A DNA stretch of 64,000 nt from Azolla caroliniana (taxonomy: Eukaryota; Polypodiophyta). The notes beneath the pieces are model-generated. The model searched no databases, was not told the origin of the DNA, and saw nothing but the letters and a program-made list of their open reading frames with translations. The stretch covers positions 1 to 64,000 of the forward strand of contig JBHGNT010000053.1 in assembly GCA_043228905.1 (NCBI GenBank), written 5' to 3'. Shown piece by piece: positions 16,311 through 28,600 of the stretch; the first letter of the stretch is position 1, and each line of letters opens with the position of its first letter. A program made the translations under genes and the position numbers.

Positions 16311-19300
16311 ATGTCTGGGACACTGTTGGAGCAGACCCGTGCGGATCACGAGGAAGTAGAGCGGTTGGAGAGGTTGATTGTCAAGGATCTGCAGCGCGAG
16401 GTGAGGACGCAGAAAGAGCGGCTCCATCAGAACCACCGTGTCAGGAACATGCTCGACAGCATCATGCTCACATCCTCTCGCCTAGTAAGTCTCTCTCTCT
16501 TTCTCTCTCTCTCCCTCTCTCTCCCTCTCTCTCACTCACACAGAGGAAGAAAGAATGAAAAGAATCCCTTTCTTTTTATGGAACTCTCATCCTTCCGCTT
16601 ATATATTTCATTTTGTTCTCCTTCCCTTCGGTTCATCATTGTAAACCATCTTTTGGCGTCTTTCCTCTAATAAGTGTGCTTATTACTTCTTGCAGATAGA
16701 TATATATGAAGACAAGGATCACGCCCGGCAAGATGAGGTGGCTTTGTTGGGAGGTCAAGGTGCTGGCGGCCAGAATGTGTTTAGTGTCTTCTATGATCGC
16801 CTAAAAGAGGTAGGATGCATCTATAAGTTAGAGTTAAATGATGTATGCAAAAGATTATATTAGGTAATGGTTATAGCATTCTTCTACCACTAGGCAGTGT
16901 ACATCAATATGCGGTCTTTATATATGGCTTGCAAGCATTATGGTTGGCAATGATGGTGACAATAGGTATAGATAGCACGCATCAATTACTAGTCTTCAAT
17001 GAATCTGCTAAAGGTTATGCTAGACAGCCATGTCAGCACTATTAAGTGGAAAGCTTCATCCAGTAGTTCATTCGTATATATGCTAAAAGTAATCCTTTGC
17101 AATGATGCTGATGAGATGTCAAAGAATTCTCAATGTTGTTTGGAGCAAGATTTCTGGAAGGGATTTCTTTGAGCAAGAGATTAAGGAAGCAGCTGAAATA
17201 TGGCCTAGATGACGTGGAGAGAATGGAATGAGAGAGAGTTATATTCTGCGCTAGATCTCATAAATTATGGTTTGCGGCTGGATTACAGATTTTGACTGCT
17301 CACTTTCTCGGATCAGCATTATTTAGCAAGCTCAGTGATAAAGAAATGCAGATGGATTCTGTAAATTACCTTTTGTATCTAAATAATCATTTTATATACT
17401 TCATTTTTTCTGAGGAGAGTTTTACATGCCAAGATTAGAGAGGAAGGCAATAGATGGAATTTGTGAAATCTGATTTATGTCTGCATAATTGAAGTTTGAA
17501 GGGCTTGCAAGTTTCCCTAAGACAAAGCATGTGGCCGAGGAGTCTGTCAATGTAGGCTTCCAGTGTTGCTCTATAAAGTGAGCATTGATATTAAGTTCAT
17601 ATGACACCTAAACTAGTAATGATCTAGTAATTTGGCACCCTCGTCACATGTCCAGCGTTCATTCTTATCCAGCATGTTTCAATGGTCTTTATGTTGAAAG
17701 CGTGGGGGCTGATTTCCTCAGTATTTCCTGCTAACTGCACATGTGAAAACTGATTTTTTACTGATAGTTTTCTTTAATCTTGAGCTGATGCAGATTCGTG
17801 AATATCATAGACGTCATCCTAATGCTAAGATGATCGATGCAGGAGATGATCCTGAGGAGTTGCTCAAGGAGGAGCCTTGGGTGGACTTCAGTGGCGAGGT
17901 TTCTAGTCTATTTCTCACTATTAAATAATTGTGGTTGTAATAAACTTATGGTCGTTTCTATATGTGGTGTGACTTCTCTACTTTACGGATGTCTTCTTGC
18001 AGGAGGCCAATGGGAAGTACTTAGACATGCACGAGTTGTATAATCAATACTTGAACTATAAGTTCGGGCCTGCTATTGAGTATTCTGCATACCTAGAAGA
18101 ATTTCCTCAGACGCATAAGATTGCCCGTAAACACAAGCTCTCCAGGCATGTAAAGCCAACTATTTTATATGGGAATCATACATCACATGCATATGGGTAT
18201 GGAGCTATAAAAGTCTTAGCATTGAAGTGCCAAGTAAGATCATCTTTCTCTTTTGAGAACCCTAAACCCTAAAGAAATGGCATTGGGGTGGCCTTGTGCA
18301 GCTTGTACATGTCAAGGGAGGAACCTGGGAAATAAATGGGGAAATTTTGGGGCAAAACTGTGTTACATTCTACAATTTCAATGAAGTAGAACATAAAATA
18401 GACATGTAGGAACAGTGTATCATATGTGAAAAAAATGAATCATGTGGTTACTTTAAATACTATGAGTGGCATTTGCATTTGTAAAACGTCCACTATAAAC
18501 ATTTAACTTAATGTCTGATTAATGATTTCAACTCCTGACACTGAGTTTCTCCAATTGCAGCAAATATAGAAGCTATCTTTCAGATTTGACAGCATATCTT
18601 CAATCCTTTTTTGAGCGAACACAACCTCTACAAGATCTGGATAAAATTCTTTCCAAGGTCTGTTTCCAATCATTTATATTGAAACGCCTCTCATTGTTAC
18701 ATTAATGCTTAAATGTATGTTGTCTAGATCGAGATGGATTTTGAAGAACGTTGGGAAGCGGGCACGGTTCAAGGTTGGGAAGATAAAGATGGTCGATCCA
18801 ATGCTGATCAATCGACAATTGACATGGATGACTATGAAACAGTTGATGAACTTGTGGAACTGGGGCCTGAGAAACTTAAGCAGGTAACCTGTTGTAATGA
18901 CAATTTCTGAGTGAAGATAACCTCTCATTAAAGCTATTAGTTTACTTAATAGATGATTAATTATTTTAGATTTTCCTGTAGGCTTTGATGGCACTAGGAT
19001 TGAAGGCTGGTGGTACAGCCCAGCAAAGGGCAGAAAGGCTCTTCCTTACTAAGGTACGTTGCTTCTGAGTAATATTGACTAATTTTCTTAGATCCCTTCT
19101 AATTCCTACTTATTTTTACGTCTGTTTATGTTGTTTTTAGTATACCACCCTGGAAAATCTCAACCGCAAACATTTTGCTAATGTTAAGGGTGGTCCTGGA
19201 AAACCGGAAGACGTAAAAGCTTTCAGAGAAATAGCACTCCAAGAAGTAAAGATTCAACGCCTCTGTGAATTGCTTCATGAGGTATTATTATGGTGTTAAG

Positions 19301-21103
19301 TTCCTTAATGCTTCGACATCATGCTGTGTATTGCTTAAAATCTTGTTTGATTCTAGGCGATTGAAGAGACGAAGGCACATGTTGAAAAGAAGCAAGCTTT
19401 GACATATGAAGAAATGGAAGCAGAAAGGGAAGAGGTTCCTCCTCACTTTTTCTCAAGTTTGTCATTATGAGTTTTTCAGCTGCTGTAGTACTGGTGTTTT
19501 ATTTTTAGTTGATGTATCTAGGAGGAAGTGCAAGCAGAAAGTGACAGCGATGAAGAAGAGCAGCAAATTTATAATCCTCTCAAGCTGCCAATGGGTTGGG
19601 ATGGAAAACCTATCCCTTATTGGCTGTATAAACTACATGGATTAGGCCAGGTATGCTTTGCAATCTGAAAGGCACCTTCGCGTGCTACTTTTGCTATTAA
19701 ACACTTTAAAGCTATTACCATCATCATTTACAGAAGAACTGCTGAAATATCAAAAGCAAAGCCCACTATATGCACATATATATTTTTCACTATTGGCTGA
19801 CTAATCTCTAGCATGAGAATGAGTTGTGCAGTTAATCCTGTGTGTTCTGAATAGCAAGAAAATATAGAATGAAATTTATGTATAGATCATTTGAATAAAT
19901 CTTTGAAACGCTAATTAACTGCTTCTGTACACTATGTTATTATCGTTCAAATAAATTTAGTTTTCATATCCTTTTGATTTTGTCTAAATTAATTCACTAT
20001 ATATTTGCGAGTGCAAGAAAATATAGAATAGCATTTATGTAGAGGTATTTTAACTCAAATCATTGAAAGACCAATTAACACACCATCACATGATTTAAGT
20101 AAGTGTAATTTATTTAACATTCTTTGTATTCTTTCTTAATCTCTAGAATTGTCTGGAATACCTCATCCCTATCTTGCCGAGCATCCATCTTTGTGGAAAG
20201 CTCTATCACTGCTAGGCACTGTCAAACGTAACTTGTTCTCATAGGCTCCAACCGTTGGAATAGCTGGTACTGGTACCAAACATTTGAGAACCTTTTTGGA
20301 TTTTCAGCTTGTTATTTCTATTTATGAGTTAAAGACATGTATTTGAGAAGCTTAGAAAGTAATATTCTTCCATCACATGTTGGTCTGAGCCTTTTTCTTG
20401 CAATACTACTACTACTGTTATCTATATCTAGGTCATCTAGTGGTGATTCAAACTTGTATAAAATTTAGACCTTTCAGTGTATGTTACTGCAATAAATGTC
20501 TATCTTTTAAACCAAATTGATATCTTTCTATTTCCTTCTGTTCTGCTTCCCACTGCATGTTCTGGAAATATTTGCAGGAATTCAACTGCGAGATCTGTGG
20601 AAACAGTAGCTATTGGGGTCGGAGAGCTTTTGAAAGGCACTTCAAAGAGTGGAGACATCAGCATGGAATGCGTTGCCTTGGTATCCCCAATACAAAGAAC
20701 TTCCACGAAATAACGACCATTAAGGTGTTCTTTCTGTTGTTTGTATCAGGATATTTAGAAAGAGTTTGTACATTTTTAGGAATCTCAGCATAACATTAGT
20801 ACATGTTGCCATCGTGATGCCCTTTTCTGTTTGAAAGGGCCTAATAAAGCTGGTAGCTATTTCATATTCATCTTATGCAACATTCTTTGCATCTTGATAA
20901 CTTTTTTCTCTTTAATATATTATGTACTATGCTTCACGAAAACATTCCTATGACAGGATGCTCAGGCCTTGTGGGAGAGAATACAAGAAAGACAAGGAGT
21001 AAATAAGTGGCGGCCAGATTTAGAGGAAGAATATGAGGATCAAGAAGGAAATGTCTATAATAAGAAGACATATACAGATTTACAACGACAGGGTCTCATC
21101 TAA
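16311..21103 (+). CDS. SF3A3: Splicing factor 3A subunit 3 (SF3a60 / Prp9 homologue), 12 exons
   Basis: A subunit of the SF3a complex of the U2 snRNP, needed for branch-site recognition during pre-mRNA splicing in the nucleus. Exons: 16311-16484, 16696-16809, 17794-17898, 18003-18145, 18561-18657, 18728-18883, 18982-19053, 19141-19281, 19357-19434, 19522-19650, 20578-20724, 20957-21103. They join without frame breaks into 500 residues, against 501 in human. The N-terminus ([17 protein letters not shown]) is the SF3a60 helical region, followed by [12 protein letters not shown], an acidic linker ([10 protein letters not shown]), [19 protein letters not shown], and a matrin-type C2H2 zinc finger (C407, C410, H424, H430) ending in [11 protein letters not shown]. 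The C-terminus is [13 protein letters not shown]. Intron 4 must use a GC donor (GCATGT at 18146) to keep frame. The start is the first ATG of the conserved N-terminus. Confidence 0.95.
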
Positions 21104-22044
21104 GTCCAATCCACTGCTTGATTTATTACATTCTCACCCTGTTGTGAAAAGGCTCGGCACATACATTGCCATTTCTCAATTAAGAAAAATGTAACTCATG
21201 ATCTTTATTAAAAGAATGCGAATGGCGAGTGACAATGAACATTTTTGTATGCAATGTTTTAATCACATGATGTGATTGTGAAGATGGCTGAATATGTTCG
21301 AGTCTAATTATTTGGACCAATGAATATTCACGTTATTTTATGAGATATCAATGCCAGATGGTTAAACAATCAAAAGGAAAATCTGTTGAATAATTAGTGC
21401 TAGACTTAAAAATACCTCCTAGTTTTGAGAATTCTACTATTCATAATATGGGTAAAAATTAGTACAATATTATTTTGATATATGTCATCACTATGTATCA
21501 AACTAGCACTATGAATTACAATGGAATCCTCTGAGGCACAGAAGATCGTGCTAATTATTAACACACATTCCGTATTTCCTACAACAATTTTCAGTAGGTG
21601 GTTCAATCTCTATTTGTCACCATCCTCAATCACCAACTCCAGAATTGAGAAATCTGGACTCGGCAATGTCAATTATACCTATATCCATGTGGTATGTAAA
21701 ATGTACTTCTGATTGTGACAAGAGGCCTTCTTTCCTATCCTAACGTAAGATCCTTGAGGTTGCCGACAACTTTGTTGCCAAAGGATTACCATATGTTAAG
21801 TAGTCATGGACGAACTTCAAACATTATTGCCAAGAAAGCACTCATGGTTAATAGGTTCTGAACATTTAAATGCCTAATTACTATTAACAATATGCCTCCA
21901 CAAAGTTGCAAAGATCATTTTCGTATGGTATATACCCACCTTACTATTAACATCATGCCAACAAGAAGTTCTAATTATTTCTACCCAAGGTTGAGTGTCT
22001 ATGCACATACCTTTTAAAAGTTAAATTTTCGAGCTACCACATGA
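21104..22044. other. 3' flank of SF3A3, no further gene seen
   Basis: AT-rich sequence holding the presumed 3' untranslated region (several AATAAA-like motifs) and no supported coding sequence. Confidence 0.5.
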
Positions 22045-22710
22045 TCAAAATTTACTGCTCCCCCCATTTTGGGTATATATATTGCTCCATGAAACCCAAC
22101 TCATACCAAAATTTGAGCCTTTTGTTCTATGATGTATATTTAGTGAACAAGCTAAATGATCAAGTGATTTCTTTGTCCATGGCAATAATGGCAAAAAATA
22201 AGAAATCATTGGAACCATTATTGCTTGTACCACTTTAAGGTGAGTACCAAATGACCAAGCTTGAGACATCCAATACATATACTTATCTAAAATCGTGTCT
22301 GATATCCAATTCAAACTTTGAGAAGGTGAAATATCAACATCAATAGGGAAATCTAAGTGCCGATACATATTTCCTTCATCTAATATTTGGCCACACCATC
22401 CAACATCAACCAAATCACTCTCAGTGCATCTAATAAGCATTGACTTCCACATATTAATAATCTTGATGCCAATGAAACACATTCCACACCTCCTCCATGA
22501 CTTTAGCTATATTACCAGGTACACCTTTGAGAAACAAAAATGGATCATCTACCAATTCTTGAACTACTAATTGTTTCTCAAATGGTAGAGCGAAGCCAAC
22601 TATTTCCCTAGATGCTGCCAACTCGTGCATCTTAACCAACAGTGGGTGTGTAGCAATGACAAATAATAATGGACTAAATGGGATCATTATCTTCGTAAAC
22701 CTTGTCAATG
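22045..22710 (-). pseudogene. LINE reverse transcriptase relic
   Basis: On the - strand two frames cover the RT palm and thumb of a non-LTR retrotransposon: SPLLFVIATHPLLVKMHELA with a degraded active site (LVDDPFLFLKG instead of the usual ADD), then YRHLDFPIDVDISPSQSLNWI, KYMYWMSQAWSFGTHLKVV and GMSWVSWSNI. A frameshift separates the halves. Truncated on both sides; it abuts the gypsy relic at 22725. Confidence 0.78.
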
Positions 22711-22724
22711 CACTACTTCGCTAT

Positions 22725-24080
22725 GAATCCGTTCTTTGCCTAAATTTAGCAATTCAATTTTCGAATGTGGATTGATGCATCCTCGTCTAGCCTTTCCTAC
22801 ACTTGATTTCGTAATGCGTTTGTGATGAACTCCATTGGTGAAATTACATCTAAGCCGTAGACCAATCGAAATGTTGTCGAATTGATTGGTACTTTGAAGG
22901 AAGTCTGATATGGCCACAATGCTGAATGTAGATTAAGATCCCAATTGATTTGATGTTTATTCACCGTCTTCCTTAGGATTCACCGCAGAATCTTATGTGC
23001 GGATTTTGTTAATCCATTCGCCTAAGGATAGTATACAATACTCTTTTTGTGCACAAGCATATGCTTGGCTGTGAGCTTTGGTATGACCTTGTTAATGAAG
23101 TGACCACCCTGATCACTTACCAGCTCGATTGGGCAACCAAATTGAGTCATGATATTTTCATACAAAAATCGGGCTACCGATTTTGTACAATTATACCTTA
23201 GTGCCTTTGCTTCGACCCATTTTGTACAGCACTATGTTGCTATTATAATGTACATGTTGGTTTGTTTGAGTTGCTACTGGAATGAATGGTTCGACAAAGT
23301 CCAAACCCCCACTTTTTTTGAAAAGGTTCCAATGGCAACACTAGTTTGTATGCCATTCTTGATTTCTCCGTCGGCCATCCCAACAGTTTGGCAGACATCA
23401 CACTGTTTTGAGTAGAAGTGCATGTAGTTGGATACAAGTGGGCACCATAAGCCTTACGCACCGATCCATACTCTACTACGAGTGGTTACCTCACCTGAGT
23501 AGTGCCCGCTCGCCACTCCTTCGTGAGCTTCCTCGAGGATGGCAAGCTTCTCATGCTCCATGCTGCGTCTGCTCCTTGGTTGTATAGAGCATCGTGGATG
23601 ATACTAAATCTTTGACTACGCAATGTGAATTTCTTCCTTTGATCTCTTTTCAGACTTGGTGGTGGAATTCCCTGAGTCAAGAAGTACTCGATCTCCTTGT
23701 ACCGCCCCGCCCGTCTGGTCCTTTGATCTTCTTCGACTACTTCTTGTGTTAGAATGTCGCCATCCGGGATGTCGACCGGTACTCCTATTGCCGCATTGCC
23801 TGTTTCGATTCTTGATAGATAGTCAACCGATACGTGCAAGACTCTCGATGTGCGGATTATTGTAAACTCGAACTTCTGCAAGAGCAACATCCACCCTGTA
23901 GCTTGCCTGTTAGTTTTGCTTTAATTACCAAGTACATCAAGGCCAAATGATCTACATGAAATGTGACCTTATTCCCCAACAAGTAGTATCTAAACTTGTT
24001 AATCAAGTAGATCATGCCGAGCCCTTCTCGCTTGGTGGTTGAGTAGTTTCGTTCACCTTTGTTTAGCTTGATGAACATCC
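22725..24080 (-). pseudogene. Gypsy RNase H-integrase relic
   Basis: On the - strand the order is RNase H (GERNYSTTKREGLGMIYL and FRYYLLGNKVTFHVDH, 24078-23857), the tether after RNase H (VDYLSRIETG, 23890-23486), an integrase zinc region with PLEPFQKKWGFGL (about 23330), and the integrase core (WVEAKALRYNC, ELVSDQGGHFIN, YYP-ANG, about 23220-22970). Stops and frame changes are frequent. It belongs to the conventional gypsy type seen at 10951-14798, not to the chromodomain family. Confidence 0.75.
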
Positions 24081-25114
24081 AAGATCCTAAGGGTTTAAAC
24101 CCCTAAACCCTAAACTGTTCAAATCTCTAATTTGATGCTAGAAATTACAATATTATTTAATAATTAATGCCAAGAATGATCATGTTGTTAACACTTTCCC
24201 AATTGTTCCATTACACCCCAAATTATACGCAACCAAAATGAGAATTTACACTCTACCTCAAACCATATTTCTAACACTCTTGAAACTTAGCTAGTGGTGT
24301 CCAAGGAACAATATAGACCAGATTATTTTCGTAAAAGATAAGCAAATGGGACAGTAATCTATCACTTTGTCATTTGATTTAAAAATGACCTCAAAGAACC
24401 CATGCGAACTTTCATAAAAGTCTTCTGCACTATTTCTACCCACCATAACATTTAACCATTGAGTAACCTAACTTACCAAAGGCTTTCCCCTCATAATGAA
24501 GCAAATAATACCTCGCTGATGAAACATGAAAAAATCCTTCAAGATATCCCAACACGACATCTCCACTTCGACAATATCATCAACTTCTACATTCACCATT
24601 TATATATATTATTAGGTAAAATGTCATGTAATGCTTGGTTAGAAACCACATGAATTACTTCTCAATATTGGTCCTTCATCTCCTCATCTTCTACAATAAT
24701 ATGTGAGTCTAATGGTTTTGAAATAATATCTATATCCTCCCCTTGCATATTATTAATGCCAATCTTTTGATTCTTCAAATCGGTATCGTCTTCTCCTTCT
24801 CTCTATTTCTCTTTTATCCATCCATCCATCCATCCATTCCATGAACTATGCCCAATTTTAAGGATAAGGAATTAAAGAGAAAGATAATTTAACATTTAAC
24901 ATTCGCATTCGAAGATGACATGCCATGTTATAAACCTAGACGACATCCTTTTATGTTACAAACCCGAACAAAGATTGATTTAAAGCTTGTGGAGAAAAAC
25001 AACTTTGCTGCAATGCTCCTGATTGAACTGATGTAGCAAAATTGGTGTACAACCAAAAATCTTGAGCTTCTCTAAATCTAACTCACTCACTCTCTATGTC
25101 TATGGTTTTATCAT

Positions 25115-25175
<61 letters not shown>

Positions 25176-25655
25176 CTATTTTACTCTTTGTGGAATCTTA
25201 ACTCCACAACGCCCTTCGTGGAAGTTCCACGGAACCTCAATTCCACTAGAGACCAATGCTCTTTATAGCTCACATTTTGCATCCAAATGTTCCTAATAGA
25301 ATATGAACCCTTTACCTTATTGTTTTAAAAGAATAACTTTCACCACTTGATCTACCTCGGTTAAATTTAAATTCTTAGATGTTATGTCTTTTTTCAGTAA
25401 CCGCTTTCTTTGTAATTGAAAAAATAAGATTTGATTCTATTATTTTTAGAATGTTTTTATAAAATTCTATAGGATCTGGAACTATCCATAACTCCAAATC
25501 AAAAATTGAATTTATCTTTATTTCTGAATATTTTTTGTTGATAGAAAATTTGTCAAACACTATTCCTGATTGAAATATACATCTTATATTTTAGTAAAAA
25601 TGAAAAGAATGCTCCATTTTCTGGTAAAAATCGTGAGAAAGGATGGTAATTGTTA
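24081..25655. other. Intergenic region between the gypsy relic and the LeuRS gene
   Basis: A short telomere-like motif (CCCCTAAACCCTAAAC near 24100) follows the relic. The rest is AT-rich with a TC/CA microsatellite at about 25114-25175. No gene can be supported. Confidence 0.5.
25114..25175. repeat. Compound (CT)n(CA)n microsatellite
   Basis: About 20 CT units followed by about 10 CA units. Confidence 0.95.
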
Positions 25656-28600
25656 TTACTTTGAAATCATAATGTTGAGGATTTTTCCAGGGACATATAT
25701 CTTCTTCACAATGTCCTTATCACCGATGTATTTTCTCACATTCTTATTATCCAACGCTGCTGCGAGTGCAATGGCTTCATCAACAACAGCTGAAACTTGA
25801 ATAGTACCTCTTGTCTTCCCATTTATTTGGATTGGTAATGTAACAAATTCTTCTGTGAGATATTCTTTCATCACCTGGCATCAGGGTGGGAAATGTGATG
25901 TAAAATATATGCATATTTATTGCACAAAAACCAGAATTGATTATGAGATGAGATTGGCTAAATGATTTCAATATTACACACCTTTGGCCATGGTTCATAT
26001 GCAAGGCTTTGATGATGGCCAAGTCGTTGCCATAATTCCTCAGCCAAATGAGGAGCAAAAGGCGAGAGTAACAAAATAAAACTTTCCAACACTTGTCGAG
26101 GCCGATCCTCCCACTACAAGACCATTAAATCCTTTAAACAAAAGGTCATCCAATCCTCACAACAGAGTAAAACAGGAATAAAAATTTAGCAAGTATTAAG
26201 TTCGAACAAGCCAGACTCCAAGTTTGAAAGTGAACCTTGTTTGCTGCATTTGTGAATTCCATCATCGCTGCAATAGCTGTATTGAAACGCATTCCTTCAA
26301 GTTCGTCTGTTACCTGGGTTTTTTATGGCCACAGCAATAAGAGCATTACGCAAGCTAGCTATATTAAAGGAATGAGAAAATACTGAAAACAGTTACCTTC
26401 TGAATGCACTGATGCAATATTCGGAGCTGTTCAGAAGAAGGTTTGTTTTCAGTAACAACACAGCCTTCTCGATATAAACCTGTTGTTGTGGCAGGCAAAC
26501 CAACTACTAGCCTCCATGCCCGACCTAAGAAGCGATGGACTCCTTCTACCCCATTGGTATTCCATATTTTGGTATCCCTAGAGAACAATACCCATAACAA
26601 AGAACTCTGACTTCACGTAAAGAAAACCTCAAATAAAAGAGCATTAATGCATGCAAAAACGCTGTAAATACAAAAACGTTCGCGAAATCCAAACTCTATA
26701 CTTACTGTTAGAAATTTCCGTTGTAAAAATATGGGTTCTAAAGACATGCCAAAATCACTTAAAGTAGATCAGTATTAACCTCAATGGACCCATGAACATC
26801 TCGTACAACCGTAAAGAATCTGCCCCATAATCATTGATTATATCATCTGGATTGATCACATTACCCCTGCTCTTGCTCATTTTGAAAGCCCTTGCAATAA
26901 CCCTGATATTTGGAAAGTCTTTAAGCACATAGCTCTCCCCAACTTTCAAAACCTAAAGTAAAAATCAACTGAAATTTATGAATTCTGGGAAAGAGGATTC
27001 ATACAAAGATGTTTCCTCCCTTCTAATTTTTATTTCCCTTTCTATTAGCTCTATAGAAAAAGGATTCACACCTTATTAAAAGAGAAAAGTGCACTGATCT
27101 AAGAATTCAAATCAAGAGGCTAGAGAGAGACTATAATCAATTCATTAAGCATCTAATTAGTGGTAAGAAAATTCTAGGATTTACATTCTAACATAACACT
27201 TACTCAATGTGAACTAATCATATAACTTTATAGTTATGTTAGAATCTAATTAGAGGTAAGGAAATCCTAGGATTTAGATGCTAACATAACACTTAATGTG
27301 AGCTTTGGGATACCTTCACGAATTCCTGTGGGTGTCACATTCATAAGCACTTCTGAGAGCTTTGAAATAGTACAGCCAGACATGATTATATGCAGCATTG
27401 ATGTTACAAGAGAGACAGTATCGATGAGCACTATTTCAGGAGCCTTGCACATTCATCGCATAATCTAGGCCGCTGAACTTCCAGATCAACATGCATCCAC
27501 ATTCTCCTACTTCTGTGAGATTTGGACTCCACCTCAACATCCACTCCCACTCCCACCTAACATGATATAATCTTGGGAATCAAGATCAGTGCCACCTATG
27601 GCAGTTCCTTTTAAGATAGTCCTAGAATCCCTCTCCTCCACACGTGATGTATGGAGACATGGACAAATGATCAATGTTGTCGTTTTTGCACTAGGATTGA
27701 AGGTGCTTTCCATACCTTGGAGACCCTTTCATCTTGGAGTGGCCCATGGTGGAGATCTATTGAAGGCAGAATTTTCGGTCTACCTAACTTCAGAATCTTA
27801 CATGCTTAGCTAAGGAAACAACATTTGTAGATGAGTTTCAATCTCTCATTTGGTCTGATTGGCCATGTTGGCCTCTTAAAGGATGAAAATATATCTTTCT
27901 TTCTTCGCAAGGACTACACCAACCATTTAGATTAACCATCAGATTGAGTAGAAGACTGAGAGAAACAGTCACAGCAGCTCATGTCTAGAGTGATCCCGCA
28001 GTTCATACTATGGGAATGGTTTAACCAACTAACCCACCACACGCCATCCATTATGAGTTGCATAATTCTCTATAGTATATATTGTTCTCGTACATCATAT
28101 AACAATAAGAACACATCACATGCCATGATGATCGTCATAGAGTACATATATCATCGTCATCATCGACTATGTCTTTCAGTGTAATCTGTCTTATTTGTCC
28201 TTCATTAGGTAGCTAGAGAAGGCCATTGTCCATACTTCAGCATTACCAGACGCATTTATAATTTTATTATTTTCTTTCTTTCAAAGATAACAATCACTTC
28301 TTGTCTGTTTTCTGTTGTTTTGTTATATAAGCTCCTATTGTCACTACTGTCCATACTTGGAAGAGATTTTTAAAAACATGTTACCAAGACAAACACCTAT
28401 ATTCAAATGGGGAAAATGTTTAATCTCCAATCCATGTCATGTACTTGTCTAGTAATGATGACCTTTACCTAATCCCTAATTTGGGAAGTATTACTCATAC
28501 AGTTAAAAAAATAAAAAAATGTTCTTGATACATTTTGCATCAAAATTTACCTGGGTTTCTGGTACTTTTTCCTGAGTATAGTTATACCCTCCATCCACAC

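Noticed and set aside
27267-27452. Possible small gene on the - strand in LeuRS intron 15
   Set aside because: Sixty-one codons, no recognisable domain, no splice or promoter context; it lies within an intron of the same strand.
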